Shown piece after piece: positions 1-8,183 of a stretch of DNA of 64,000 nt (its first letter is position 1; every line of letters starts with the position of its first letter). The notes beneath the pieces are model-generated. The model saw nothing but the letters and a program-made list of their open reading frames with translations. It was not told the DNA's origin and searched no databases. Position numbers and translations under genes: made by a program. The DNA is from Echinicola strongylocentroti. Its GTDB lineage: Bacteria; Bacteroidota; Bacteroidia; Cytophagales; Cyclobacteriaceae. The stretch spans positions 4,715,501-4,779,500 of the forward strand of contig NZ_CP030041.1 of the NCBI RefSeq assembly GCF_003260975.1, in the 5' to 3' direction.

Positions 1-2667
1 TACCGAAAAGTCAAAGTTTCTGTACCTAAAGCCCAGGTTGCCACCGTAGGTGAGCTCGGGCAGATAAGAGCCTAATACGACCCTGTCCAGGTCATCGATG
101 ACCCCATCGCCATTTTGGTCCTTGAACATAAAATCTCCAGGTACCAATCCTGTTTCATCAATAAAACCTTGGGTGTATCCACTATTGCTGATGTCGGCTT
201 CGTTTTGGAAGACACCGGCTACTTCGTATCCGTAGAAAGCCTGGTAGGGTTGACCGACAATGGATCGCTGACGGAACTCCGCTGATCCAGCATTCAGGTA
301 TTCTGGCCCACCCAAGTCGGTAACCGAATTTTTGAGGGTGGCAATATTTCCTCCAATATAATAGGAGAAATCTTCTGTTACTTGGTTTTCCCAATTTAGG
401 CTTACTTCTAGGCCTTTGTTTTGGATTTCGCCTACACTCCTTCTTACAGAACCTCTGAAAAGTGGTTGCAAGACGGTGACCGCAAGGCTTTGGGTGTTTC
501 TGATGTAATAGTCCGCCTCTAAGGAAAGTCTATTCTGGAAAAACTTCGCAGTAAGGCCAAAATTCGTTTCTTCTGTAGTCTCTATCCGATTGATAAGGTC
601 ATAAGTAGGGTTTAGCGTGAAGCCCGGTACACGCACATCATTGATGGCCGTAAAGGTGCTTTCCAAAGTGGGCTGGCCTACTGATGGATCTATGCCGTCA
701 TTCCCGAGTTGTCCCCAAGAGGCCCTGAATTTCAGGAAGTCGATCCCTTTCACATCAAAGAAATCCTCCTCAGTAGCTACCCAGCCTGCCCCAACAGTGA
801 AGAAGTCTTCACTGTCGACTTGGAATTTATTGTAGTTGTCCATCCGATAGGTGGCATATAGCAGGTACTTTTCCTTATAGTTATAAGCAAGCCTACCAAA
901 ATAAGAGAGGTAAAAGATCCGACTTCCGTCGTCAGTGGCCGTATTGATGTCATTGGCTTGGCCATTATTGAGGTACCACAGTTCTTCATTACCAAATGTA
1001 GGATTGGGATCCAAATCATTTCGGCTACCGCTGAGTCTTTCGAAAGTTTCACTTCTAAAGGACTGGCCCAGTGTAGCGGTAATGCCATGGTCACCAAAGT
1101 AATCCTTATAAGTCAGGTAGTTATCGATGATTTGGTCAAAATATAGGCTATTGGTCCTAGAAATGCCAGATAGTGGGTCTAGGACACCGTCATTGTAGGT
1201 GAAGTTTACATTACGGGCATTGATGATGTCCAGTTTGTAATTATAGGCCGATCTGAAGGTTAGCTTGTCAGGGATAAAAGTAAGTTCTGCGTGAAGGTTA
1301 CCGTTTACCTTATTTACCTTATTTCGACTGTCATTGTAGAGCAGCGGATAGAAAGGGTTTTGCCTACTTCGGTAGCCAAGACGCTGGGCATTGGACAGTG
1401 GTACGGGGGTGGCACCATATTCCTCATCATATTTAGGCAAAATAGGTACGGCAAAGTAGGCGTTGAACCACGCTGCGTCTGAGCCTACGTACTGTTTTGC
1501 TGAACTGAAGGTGAAATTACCCCCTACGGTGATCCAGTCTTTTACCTTTGAGTCGATGTTTGCTCGGATATTTACCCGTTCGTATTCGTTTCTGGTTTCA
1601 TTGAGCAATCCATCTTGGCTAAAATAACTACCACCAATAGAGTAGCGCGTTTTGGCACTACCACCGGAGAAGGTCAAGGTGTGGTTTTGTATGGGAGCAG
1701 GACTCATGATCTCGTTATACCAGTCAGTGTTGACTGCTGGGATATTGGGGTCTACCCGGCTTCTGCCATAAAACTGCATGGCATTGTCGACAAAGGCCAT
1801 GTCTGCAGCAGATCCTGTTTCACTGACATACTGGACAAATTGCTGGCTATTGGCCATTTTGAGTATGTTTTGTGGATTTTGGACCCCATAGTAGCCGTCA
1901 TAGACGATTTCTGCTTCCTGTTCGTATTCACCGGATTTGGTCTCGATCAGTACGACTCCATTGGAAGCCCTGGCGCCATAAATAGCAGATGCTGAGGCAT
2001 CTTTTAGGACGGAGAGAGTTTTGATATCATTGGAGTTGAGGAAGTCAATATTGTCAAAAAACATCCCATCCACCACATATAGGGGAGCTCCGCCTCCTTC
2101 AAAGGAGCCGATGCCTCTTACCCTTACTGTTGGTGAAGCACCTGGGGCACCTTTACTGACGATCTGCACACCGGCTACTTTTCCTTGCAAGGACTGCATA
2201 GCGTTAGAACTTGGTGTTTTTACAAGATCATCCGTTTTGAGGGTGGTGATGGCAGAGGTCATTTCCTTCTCGGTCTGTGCACCATAACCGATCACCACTA
2301 CTTCATCGAGTCCCGTCAACTCCTCTTGGAGGGTGATGTCCAGTTGGGTCCTTCCATCCAATGGGATTACTTGGGGCTCAAATCCGATAAAAGAAAATTT
2401 TAAGGTGGCATCAGGTGAACTGACGGTGAGGGAGTAGTTACCGTCCAAGTCAGTGATGGTACCGTTACTGGTGCCTTGTTCGAGGATATTGACACCTGGG
2501 ACTGGTTCTCCACTAGGGTCTAGAACTTTACCTGTAACATCAGTATCTTGGGCTATCGCGGTGCCGGATATGGCCCAGATGGCCAAAACCAATATCATAG
2601 AAAGCTTTCCTATAAAAGGTACTTTGGGTTTCCATGATTCCTTACTTATGCGTAAATGCTCAATCAT
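1..2667 (-). CDS. SusC/RagA-family TonB-dependent outer-membrane receptor, cut by the window edge
   Basis: The minus strand is open from an ATG at 2667 to the window edge: 889 codons, C-terminal barrel missing. An N-terminal signal peptide ends near AISGTAIAQ. It is followed by a carboxypeptidase-regulatory-like (CarboxypepD_reg) domain (VTGKVLDPSGEPVPGVNI), then the SusC signature DEVVVIGYG, a plug domain (LQGKVAGVQIVSKGAPG, VRVRGIGSF, PLYVVDGMF, SVLKDASASAIYGARASNGV) and barrel strands. SusC proteins import oligosaccharides or peptides across the outer membrane with a SusD lipoprotein lid, which would lie beyond the left edge. Substrate cannot be read from the sequence. The gene upstream on the same strand encodes a receptor with a putative DNA-binding tail. 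Family call is firm. Confidence 0.95.
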   Translation of the reverse strand, partial: MIEHLRISKESWKPKVPFIGKLSMILVLAIWAISGTAIAQDTDVTGKVLDPSGEPVPGVNILEQGTSNGTITDLDGNYSLTVSSPDATLKFSFIGFEPQVIPLDGRTQLDITLQEELTGLDEVVVIGYGAQTEKEMTSAITTLKTDDLVKTPSSNAMQSLQGKVAGVQIVSKGAPGASPTVRVRGIGSFEGGGAPLYVVDGMFFDNIDFLNSNDIKTLSVLKDASASAIYGARASNGVVLIETKSGEYEQEAEIVYDGYYGVQNPQNILKMANSQQFVQYVSETGSAADMAFVDNAMQFYGRSRVDPNIPAVNTDWYNEIMSPAPIQNHTLTFSGGSAKTRYSIGGSYFSQDGLLNETRNEYERVNIRANIDSKVKDWITVGGNFTFSSAKQYVGSDAAWFNAYFAVPILPKYDEEYGATPVPLSNAQRLGYRSRQNPFYPLLYNDSRNKVNKVNGNLHAELTFIPDKLTFRSAYNYKLDIINARNVNFTYNDGVLDPLSGISRTNSLYFDQIIDNYLTYKDYFGDHGITATLGQSFRSETFERLSGSRNDLDPNPTFGNEELWYLNNGQANDINTATDDGSRIFYLSYFGRLAYNYKEKYLLYATYRMDNYNKFQVDSEDFFTVGAGWVATEEDFFDVKGIDFLKFRASWGQLGNDGIDPSVGQPTLESTFTAINDVRVPGFTLNPTYDLINRIETTEETNFGLTAKFFQNRLSLEADYYIRNTQSLAVTVLQPLFRGSVRRSVGEIQNKGLEVSLNWENQVTEDFSYYIGGNIATLKNSVTDLGGPEYLNAGSAEFRQRSIVGQPYQAFYGYEVAGVFQNEADISNSGYTQGFIDETGLVPGDFMFKDQNGDGVIDDLDRVVLGSYLPELTYGGNLGFRYRNFDFSV

Positions 2668-2872
2668 AAGTGTATAACATTTTGGGTTTTAAGAATAGGT
2701 AAAAATCAAACGTTTGCAGAGCGCATTGTTTGATGTCGAAAAGGTATAAGAAAGAAAAATGAGAACGCTAAAAATTGTTAAATTCTTGGTGTTTTTCGAG
2801 CCTATTTAGTAGCTGTGGAAGTAGGCGTATTCATGGTTGAGTACTAGTTAAAAACACCTTTTACTGGCCTTT

Positions 2873-2963
2873 TGAGCGTGTTTCATGAGGTGATGTAACG
2901 GTAAAATACTAAACTGCGTAGTTTGCCCATGCGAGCACCTAATTTTACCTTTAGACACGCTCA
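2873..2963. repeat. Nested inverted repeat upstream of the susC gene
   Basis: TGAGCGTGT (2873-2881) is exactly complementary to ACACGCTCA (2955-2963). Inside it GGTAAAAT (2900-2907) pairs with ATTTTACC (2942-2949), and AAACT/AGTTT flank the centre near 2911-2924. Arms nested this way over 91 bp suggest a miniature-element relic or a regulatory structure in the promoter-side region of susC. Function unknown. Confidence 0.5.
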
Positions 2964-3054
2964 GGACAGGGGTAAGAAACAGCTTAATTGAGTCAGTGAT
3001 TTAACGCTTGGCGGGTTATCCCTTGCCCCCTAATAAGGGGGATTTGGCCTTTTT

Positions 3055-3096
3055 TTGTCTCAAGACTCAAATCTCATGTCTCAGTACTCATACCTC
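3055..3096 (-). repeat. Six in-register GAGNNNN heptad repeats after a stop codon
   Basis: Reading the minus strand just after the stop of the 7TM gene gives GAGGTAT, GAGTACT, GAGACAT, GAGATTT, GAGTCTT, GAGACAA: six degenerate 7-nt units with invariant GAG. A second array of the same period lies after trpB at 15372-15413. Confidence 0.75.
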
Positions 3097-3101
3097 ACTA
3101 C

Positions 3102-4997
3102 TTATTTCTTCCCGTTTACTTTTTCCTCGGCCATGATCAGGATATCATCCCAATGTGGGTTGTTGATATTGTGAGCTTCGATGTTTTGACGGGTCTTTTT
3201 ACGGAAATTCCAAACCGTATTTTTGCGAAGTTCCAGCAATTCTGCCAATTGTTCCAATGTTCTTTTTTCCGTGTTAGCAATCAGTTCATAGGTGATATAG
3301 AATGCTTTTTCGAGCGGGAATTTGACGCCGTGAAAAATGGTGCCGGCGGTGACCGAGTCAATATGGCCGCATTTAGAGCACCGTCTGGTAAAGAGTTTGG
3401 GGCCTTTGGAGCTTTTGGTGTTTCCGCATTGCCTGCATTCATAGCCTTGGCCCCATTTGAATTCCTCCAGATAGCGCAGGCAAGCAGATTGGTCTGGGAA
3501 GATGCGCTGAAATTCCTCGAAAGACAGGAGCTTATTGCTGAGTCTAGCTTGGAAGGATTCCTTGATACTGCTTTTGAGTTTCCAGTTGTCCCTGTCCAGC
3601 AGGGAATTGATGCGCTTGATTTCCTCGTCTTTATCGGTCAGCTGTTGGTTGTATTCTTCGAGTAATTTGTTTTTGTGTGCCAATTCTTTGGTCCTTTCGC
3701 TCACTTTAAGTTCTAGTTCCCGATTGACTTTTTCTTTAAGGGCAAAGTTGTCTTCCATTTGCCGAATGGTCCTGCGCATGGCTCTGTCTCGGTTGTCCTT
3801 TAGGATCTGGATACGGTCACCAAGGGCAAAGGTCAGCAATAACATCTCCACTAGAAAGGCCAAGTGGAGGCTATAGTAGACCAGTGTCATGTGGGGGATA
3901 ATGGCGGCATTGACCAGTACTTTGACCACTACACCAATAAATAACACGCCATAGGCAATCACAAAGAACCGGGCCACTTTATACCCCCTGGACCAGATGT
4001 AAATACTGGCTATGAAGATGAAAAAGAAGGGTATGATATCATAGTACCTTATTTCCAGTAATTTAGGCTCCCAGAGCAAGGCAATAAGGAATATGACCGA
4101 CTTGATCCCCAAGATAATGATCAAGGCTTTGTGTATTCTGGGAGATCGGAAACGTGTGTTCAGGAATTTTATGGAAAACAATATGGCCCACAGCACGATC
4201 GAAAAGCTAAAGACACCATTGGCGATTTGGTTCCATTTGGGAGAATTGGGCCAAAGGTACTGGAAGGCGATGCCGTCTACACTAAGGGCGTAAATACCCA
4301 CGCTGATCAGATAGAACGTGTAGTAGAGGTATTTGGTCTCTCTGATCACGGTATAGACGAGCAGGTTGTATAGGCCAATGATCAGTATCATGCCGTAAAA
4401 GACCCCGTAAGTAAAATATTCGTTTAGCGCATAATAGATAAAGCGATTGACCGAGCGAATGGCGATGCGTATGTCTGCTTTTTGGTGGGATTGGATTTTG
4501 ACGTAATAGTTGCTGATCCCTTCACTGGTGTTTTTTATCAGCAGTTCAAAGTTCTTGTGCTTGAAAGCCCTGGAACCAAAAGGGATGGCGTCCCCCATGA
4601 GGATCTTATCATAGCCTCCCCTTCCGTCAGGAGCATAAACCTCTACGACATCGATGGTTTGATCATAGAATTCCATCAGCCACTTTTTGTCACTTTCTGG
4701 GGTTTTGTCTATGGAGAGTTTTACCCAATAGGTATTGTCAATATTAAATTTATTTTTGTTGAATGATGGCCGGATCTTGAAGTTTTCCTGAAAATCAGGT
4801 TGGATAATGTCCCTAAATCCCAAAGTGCTGGTAGTGTCTTCAAAGAACTCCAACTGGGCAATGGAAAAAATACGTTCGTCGAGGTTATCGTCTATTTTAA
4901 GCGTAAAGCTGCCGGAGATCCGCTGTGCATGGACAAGTTGTATGCCGGCAACAACGGTAAAGAGCAGTAGGAAGAGCGTTAAAAGGATTCGCTTCAT
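3102..4997 (-). CDS. 7TMR-DISM membrane receptor fused to an IS1595-type transposase zinc ribbon and HTH
   Basis: 631 residues. Signal peptide about 1-24; extracytoplasmic beta-rich domain like 7TMR-DISMED2 about 35-180; seven membrane segments about 195-395; coiled coil about 400-475 (KVSERTKELAHKNKLLEEYN). The C-terminus is the unusual part: a four-Cys zinc ribbon (C521, C524, C540, C543), then SVTAGTIFHGVKFPLEKAFY and a helix-turn-helix about 578-603 (RTLEQLAELLELRKNTVWNF). These match the zinc-ribbon plus HTH of IS1595/ISXO2-type transposases; the DDE catalytic domain is absent. DISM receptors usually end in a kinase, cyclase or phosphatase; here the output is inferred to be DNA binding from the membrane. 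It lies 434 bp upstream of a susC gene on the same strand, so it may regulate that locus. Domain reading is strong, function inferred. Confidence 0.85.
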   Translation of the reverse strand: MKRILLTLFLLLFTVVAGIQLVHAQRISGSFTLKIDDNLDERIFSIAQLEFFEDTTSTLGFRDIIQPDFQENFKIRPSFNKNKFNIDNTYWVKLSIDKTPESDKKWLMEFYDQTIDVVEVYAPDGRGGYDKILMGDAIPFGSRAFKHKNFELLIKNTSEGISNYYVKIQSHQKADIRIAIRSVNRFIYYALNEYFTYGVFYGMILIIGLYNLLVYTVIRETKYLYYTFYLISVGIYALSVDGIAFQYLWPNSPKWNQIANGVFSFSIVLWAILFSIKFLNTRFRSPRIHKALIIILGIKSVIFLIALLWEPKLLEIRYYDIIPFFFIFIASIYIWSRGYKVARFFVIAYGVLFIGVVVKVLVNAAIIPHMTLVYYSLHLAFLVEMLLLTFALGDRIQILKDNRDRAMRRTIRQMEDNFALKEKVNRELELKVSERTKELAHKNKLLEEYNQQLTDKDEEIKRINSLLDRDNWKLKSSIKESFQARLSNKLLSFEEFQRIFPDQSACLRYLEEFKWGQGYECRQCGNTKSSKGPKLFTRRCSKCGHIDSVTAGTIFHGVKFPLEKAFYITYELIANTEKRTLEQLAELLELRKNTVWNFRKKTRQNIEAHNINNPHWDDILIMAEEKVNGKK

Positions 4998-5371
4998 TAG
5001 GCTAGGGTTAGGTTGTTTTTTTAAGGTGATCTTTCCTTAAATTATAGTGCGATAACTACTATTTCTTCCAAAGTTAAAGATTTCTGTTTAGTAGCTGGAC
5101 GTTTAGTTTAGAAGGATCACATTGGATCGTGCACTTATGATAAAAACAATCGATCCCAAAAAAGTTTCCGTAGGAGCATTTTACCGCTACATGCTGGGCT
5201 CGGTTAATTGCCTTCGTGAGCACCATGGAAAGTGCTGGCCAAGGAGCTACTGAAAGACGGTAAGGTTGGAGATGCTTGGTTGGGGTTGTTCCAAGTATTG
5301 TAGGTTTGTGTGGTCGTAGTAATTGCCCCTTAAGGGAATAAGTTGATTTTTTATTGGGGGGTGTATGTGTG
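4998..5371. other. Intergenic region with a decayed gene fragment
   Basis: The space between the divergent receptor gene and the toxin-antitoxin promoter contains the flavin-reductase-like relic described separately. Nothing else coding was seen. Confidence 0.6.
5137..5250 (+). pseudogene. Remnant of a flavin reductase-like gene (FMN-binding split barrel)
   Basis: From an ATG at 5137 one reads MIKTIDPKKVSVGAFYRYML then GSV, ending at 5205. One base later, in the next frame, 5207 onward reads IAFVSTMESAGQG. Flavin reductase-like proteins commonly have the N-terminal pattern TIDP-x(n)-YxLGSVAPRPIAFVST. The missing APRP equals a 12-nt gap of which one nucleotide is left, so an 11-nt deletion explains both the frameshift and the missing residues. 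After that similarity is lost and stops occur. The family assignment is from memory of the motif. Confidence 0.5.
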
Positions 5372-5416
5372 TTTGTTGAACTAATATCTTTATTTTTGTG
5401 TACCTTATATGGTACA
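5372..5416 (+). promoter_or_regulatory. Promoter and palindromic operator of the toxin-antitoxin operon
   Basis: A Bacteroidota -7 box TATTTTTG lies at 5391-5398 with TTTG at 5372-5375 (15-base spacer, a little short). Overlapping the expected start of transcription is a perfect inverted repeat TGTACC-TTATAT-GGTACA (5399-5416). YefM-type antitoxins autorepress by binding palindromes built on TGTACA-like cores, so this is a plausible autoregulatory operator. Confidence 0.7.
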
Positions 5417-5432
5417 TTTAAATTTGAGCAAT

Positions 5433-5684
5433 ATGTTAGTAATCAGTTCAAGAGAATTTCGGGACAATCAGAAAAAATACCTGGACATGGTGGATAATGA
5501 CCAGCATATCATCATTCAGAGAGGAAAAGACAAAGCGTATGTACTTTCTCCAGTGAGTGAGTCAGATGAGTATTTTATGGATCCTAAGGTCATGGCTCAT
5601 GTGAGGGAGGGAATTGCAGACTATGAAGCAGGTAGAGTTGTTAAAATGACCAAAGAAGAGCGGAAAAAAATGCTTGGGCGATGA
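5433..5684 (+). CDS. YefM/Phd-family antitoxin
   Basis: 83 residues from the ATG at 5433. That start is chosen because the protein then begins MLVISSREFRDNQKKYLDMV, the normal Phd/YefM N-terminus; an upstream ATG at 5409 lies inside the operator palindrome. The N-terminal half is the DNA-binding fold (SSREFRDNQKKYLDMVDND, IIIQRGKDKAYVLSP); the charged C-terminal half would wrap the toxin. It overlaps the downstream toxin by 4 bp (ATGA), giving translational coupling typical of type II modules. It would neutralise the toxin and repress the operon together with it. Confidence 0.9.
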   Translation: MLVISSREFRDNQKKYLDMVDNDQHIIIQRGKDKAYVLSPVSESDEYFMDPKVMAHVREGIADYEAGRVVKMTKEERKKMLGR

Positions 5685-5953
5685 ACTTTGAAGTGGACTT
5701 TACTGAAAGGGCGCTTAAGGATATCAAGCGGCATATAAAGTCTGGAAACAAAAGATTGTTGGACAAGTTAGATCAGCTGTTGGATGAACTTGAATATCAT
5801 CCTGAAACCGGAACTGGAAAACCGGAGAAGCTCAAACATATTTCCGGTTATTGGTCGAGAAGGATAAATAAGAAGCACCGTTTGGTTTATACAATTGACG
5901 GTAAGAAGATTGTTGTTACCGTCATTTCTGCCTATGGCCATTATGAAGACTGA
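5681..5953 (+). CDS. YoeB/Txe-family mRNA-interferase toxin
   Basis: 90 residues, the usual YoeB size. The RelE/YoeB core is clear: TERALKDIKRHIKSGNK at the start, TGKPEKLKHISGYWSRRI, then HRLVY and a C-terminal VISAYGHYED. E49, R67 and H87 are in the positions of the YoeB catalytic Glu, Arg and His, so the toxin looks intact. Toxins of this family cleave mRNA in the ribosomal A site. Its start codon overlaps the antitoxin stop. Confidence 0.9.
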   Translation: MNFEVDFTERALKDIKRHIKSGNKRLLDKLDQLLDELEYHPETGTGKPEKLKHISGYWSRRINKKHRLVYTIDGKKIVVTVISAYGHYED

Positions 5954-5982
5954 TGGATGAAATGCTGACGGAATTATACATA

Positions 5983-6681
5983 TTACTTTACGATCTCACT
6001 GGTTTTTGAATCCAGCAGTTTTCCTTTTTCGCATTTAAGAATCCTATAGGGGTACTTGTTGAGCAAATCATGGTTATGGGTGGCCATAAGTACCGCAGTT
6101 CCCTGTTTGTTGATTTCTTGAAAGAGTTTAAAGATACCGTCGGCCACTTCGGGGTCAAGATTTCCGGTAGGTTCATCAGCTAGGAGAATAGAAGGATGGT
6201 TGAGCAGGGCACGGGCAATGACCACCCGCTGCTGTTCGCCGCCGGAGAGCTGATGGGGCATTTTGGTCGCTGCACCGCCCAGTCCGACGCGCATGAGCAC
6301 TTCTACCATTCTGGTTTTCATCTTGGACTTATCCTTCCAGCCTGTGGCACGCATGACGAAGTAGAGGTTTTCGGCGACAGTCCTATCGGTAAAGAGCTGA
6401 AAGTCCTGAAACACAATGCCAAGTTTTCTGCGGAGGAAAGGGACTTCTTTGGTTTTGATTTTTTGAAGGTCGTATCCAACGATTTTGCCATAGCCCATCT
6501 TCAGTGGTAGATCGGCATAGAGCGTTTTTAGGAGGGAACTTTTACCGCTGCCGGTCCTTCCGATAAGAAAAACAAATTCATCCTTATCAATGTCAAAGGA
6601 CACATCTTGTAAAATAGCCGTAATGCCTTGGAAGACGCAGGCTTTGTCAAGGCGGACAACAGGTTCGCTGGAAAATACCAT
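5983..6681 (-). CDS. ftsE: Cell-division ABC transporter ATPase FtsE
   Basis: 232 residues with a complete ABC ATPase: Walker A GRTGSGKS (41-48), Q-loop FQDFQLF (91-97), signature LSGGEQQR (145-152), Walker B ILLADE (165-170), D-loop GNLD and switch His (ATHNHDL). The NLD after Walker B and the overall length fit FtsE rather than an import ATPase. With the membrane partner FtsX, FtsE relays divisome state to peptidoglycan hydrolases. ftsX is not adjacent here. It is probably cotranscribed with the 67-codon gene 4 bp upstream. Confidence 0.87.
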   Translation of the reverse strand: MVFSSEPVVRLDKACVFQGITAILQDVSFDIDKDEFVFLIGRTGSGKSSLLKTLYADLPLKMGYGKIVGYDLQKIKTKEVPFLRRKLGIVFQDFQLFTDRTVAENLYFVMRATGWKDKSKMKTRMVEVLMRVGLGGAATKMPHQLSGGEQQRVVIARALLNHPSILLADEPTGNLDPEVADGIFKLFQEINKQGTAVLMATHNHDLLNKYPYRILKCEKGKLLDSKTSEIVK

Positions 6682-6685
6682 ATTT

Positions 6686-6889
6686 TTAGAATTCTAGCTT
6701 TTGTAATTTACCAAAAGGAAGCGCTTTGATCAAGCGTTCCATTTCTTCTTCTTTGCCTTCCAAACCGTATTTTTCCAGGTTTTTGAGCGGACGGTCGGCT
6801 CTAAAATAGGCAATAAGCACAAAGTTTTCGTCCCTGATTTGAATGTAATCCGGAATCTTTGCTTTGCCCTTGACCTTAATAATATACAT
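6686..6889 (-). CDS. Small conserved-looking protein upstream of ftsE
   Basis: 67 residues (MYIIKVKGKAKIPDYIQIRD...). No signal peptide or membrane segment; composition and secondary-structure pattern (strand, strand, amphipathic helix EEEMERLIKAL) suggest a small globular protein. It ends 4 bp before the ftsE start, so the two are almost certainly translated from one message. Function not recognised. Confidence 0.7.
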   Translation of the reverse strand: MYIIKVKGKAKIPDYIQIRDENFVLIAYFRADRPLKNLEKYGLEGKEEEMERLIKALPFGKLQKLEF

Positions 6890-6975
6890 GTAATTGAATA
6901 GCTGTGTTAAGAAGACGAAATTTAAATGATAACGCTATGAGATAAAAATATTATGTCAATTTAAATGGGGAATTA

Positions 6976-7019
6976 AAAAAACCACCACCCCAAACATCAA
7001 GGAGATGATAGGATGGTGG
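6976..7019 (-). terminator. Rho-independent terminator of the transaldolase gene
   Basis: On the minus strand, 24 bases after the stop at 7043, CCACCATCC pairs with GGGGTGGTGG and is followed by seven T's. Loop is about 20 nt. Confidence 0.7.
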
Positions 7020-7042
7020 AAAAATATAAAGTCTTTGTCAGT

Positions 7043-7702
7043 TTATTTTCCAGCAGCTTTAGCGTGGTCTGCTAGGAATTTGGCCAATCCAGCGTCAGTA
7101 AGTGGATGTTTTAGCAAGCCAGTGATCACGTTAAGCGGACAAGTCACCACATCTGCACCGATTTCGGCACATTTTATCAAGTGCATGGTATGGCGCACAG
7201 AAGCGGCCAATACTTGCGTATCGTAACCATAGTTGGCATAAATGTGAACGATTTGCTCGATCAGTTCAAGACCATCAAAAGCGATGTCATCGAGACGTCC
7301 GATAAATGGAGACAGGTAAGTAGCGCCTGCCTTAGCCGCCAAGATAGCTTGTCCTGCGGAAAAAACCAGGGTGCAATTGGTCCTGATGCCTTCTTCACTG
7401 AAATATTTGATCGCTTTTACGCCATCCTTGATCATAGGGACTTTTACGACAATCTTGTCGTCAATTTTGGCAAGTTCTTTACCTTCTTTGACCATGCCGT
7501 CAAAATCGGTGGAAATCACCTCAGCACTTACCTTGTCATCTACGATGTCACAAATGGCCTTGTAGTGAGCTCTTACATTATCGTCTCCAGTGATGCCTTC
7601 TTTGGCCATCAGGGATGGATTGGTGGTCACACCATCCAGTACGCCTAGGTCGTAGGCTTCTTTGATTTCATCGAGATTGGCGGTGTCAATAAAGAATTTC
7701 AT
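7043..7702 (-). CDS. Transaldolase, small TalC/MipB subfamily
   Basis: 219 residues from the ATG at 7702; longer in-frame starts add a non-conserved leader. The protein begins [20 protein letters not shown] and has [13 protein letters not shown], the Schiff-base Lys region [35 protein letters not shown] and SPFIGRLDD. This is the short transaldolase/fructose-6-phosphate aldolase family that moves dihydroxyacetone units in the non-oxidative pentose phosphate pathway. Transaldolase activity is more likely than aldolase activity but cannot be settled by eye. Monocistronic, with its own terminator. Confidence 0.92.
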   Translation of the reverse strand: MKFFIDTANLDEIKEAYDLGVLDGVTTNPSLMAKEGITGDDNVRAHYKAICDIVDDKVSAEVISTDFDGMVKEGKELAKIDDKIVVKVPMIKDGVKAIKYFSEEGIRTNCTLVFSAGQAILAAKAGATYLSPFIGRLDDIAFDGLELIEQIVHIYANYGYDTQVLAASVRHTMHLIKCAEIGADVVTCPLNVITGLLKHPLTDAGLAKFLADHAKAAGK

Positions 7703-7951
7703 TTGTAAAACGGTTTTTTGGTTTTGATGAATATGGTTGGTCATTGCCTGTGTTGACCGACAATGACAATTAATGCAATGTGCAAATTTTACTAAATATT
7801 TCAGTAAAACGCTCAAATAACGTTCATCGCCTTCCTTCTGAAAGCGGTAGGTTAATTGATTAATTTCTTTAGAGTAGTAAAGTTAGGTGTTTATTTTGAA
7901 AGATGGCCAAAAATAATAAATGTATTTTTTACATTTATAAGAAATGGCAAA

Positions 7952-8038
7952 AAAGAAGCGGCATCGCACCGCTACAACCGCCTACCCTTGCTTCCTTCCG
8001 GACCTGGGGGATTTGGCAGGAGCTGGTCGTGCCGCTTG
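7952..8038 (-). ncRNA. ffs: Signal recognition particle small RNA (4.5S type)
   Basis: On the minus strand the conserved SRP domain IV core reads AGGTCCGGAAGGAAGCA (GGAA tetraloop and asymmetric loop), closed by distal arms AAGCGGCA (5' end, complement of 8030-8037) and TGCCGCTT (3' end, complement of 7956-7963), followed by CTTTT. The length of about 87 nt fits the short, Alu-less bacterial SRP RNA that scaffolds Ffh for co-translational membrane targeting. A consensus promoter sits immediately upstream. Confidence 0.93.
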
Positions 8039-8042
8039 AGTA

Positions 8043-8073
8043 CAAAGGTACGGCAAAAACTTTCCCGCACAAA
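8043..8073 (-). promoter_or_regulatory. Consensus Bacteroidota promoter of the SRP RNA
   Basis: Minus strand: TTTG (complement of 8070-8073), 19 bases, TACCTTTG (complement of 8043-8050). The predicted start falls at about 8037, exactly where the SRP RNA stem begins. Confidence 0.85.
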
Positions 8074-8183
8074 ACTACAAGCCAAAATAAATTCTTAATT
8101 GGTTTAAAGCCTTCTCAGTCAATCCAAAAAAATGTTTGGCAATATTATTGTAAATATAATCTTGATTAAAAATTTAACGTATT

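Larger units (their letters stand above)
2668..3101. other. Intergenic region between the receptor-regulator gene and susC
   Basis: The 434-bp gap holds a heptad repeat next to the upstream gene's stop codon, a CCCCCT/AGGGGG hairpin (3026-3041) and nested inverted repeats at 2873-2963. The promoter of the susC gene must lie here; only an imperfect -7 element was seen (TACCTTTT on the minus strand). No ORF of note. Confidence 0.7.

Noticed and set aside
7951..8040. tRNA-like or riboswitch structure upstream of the small lipoprotein gene
   Set aside because: The conserved GGTCCGGAAGGAAGCA core on the minus strand identifies it as SRP RNA.
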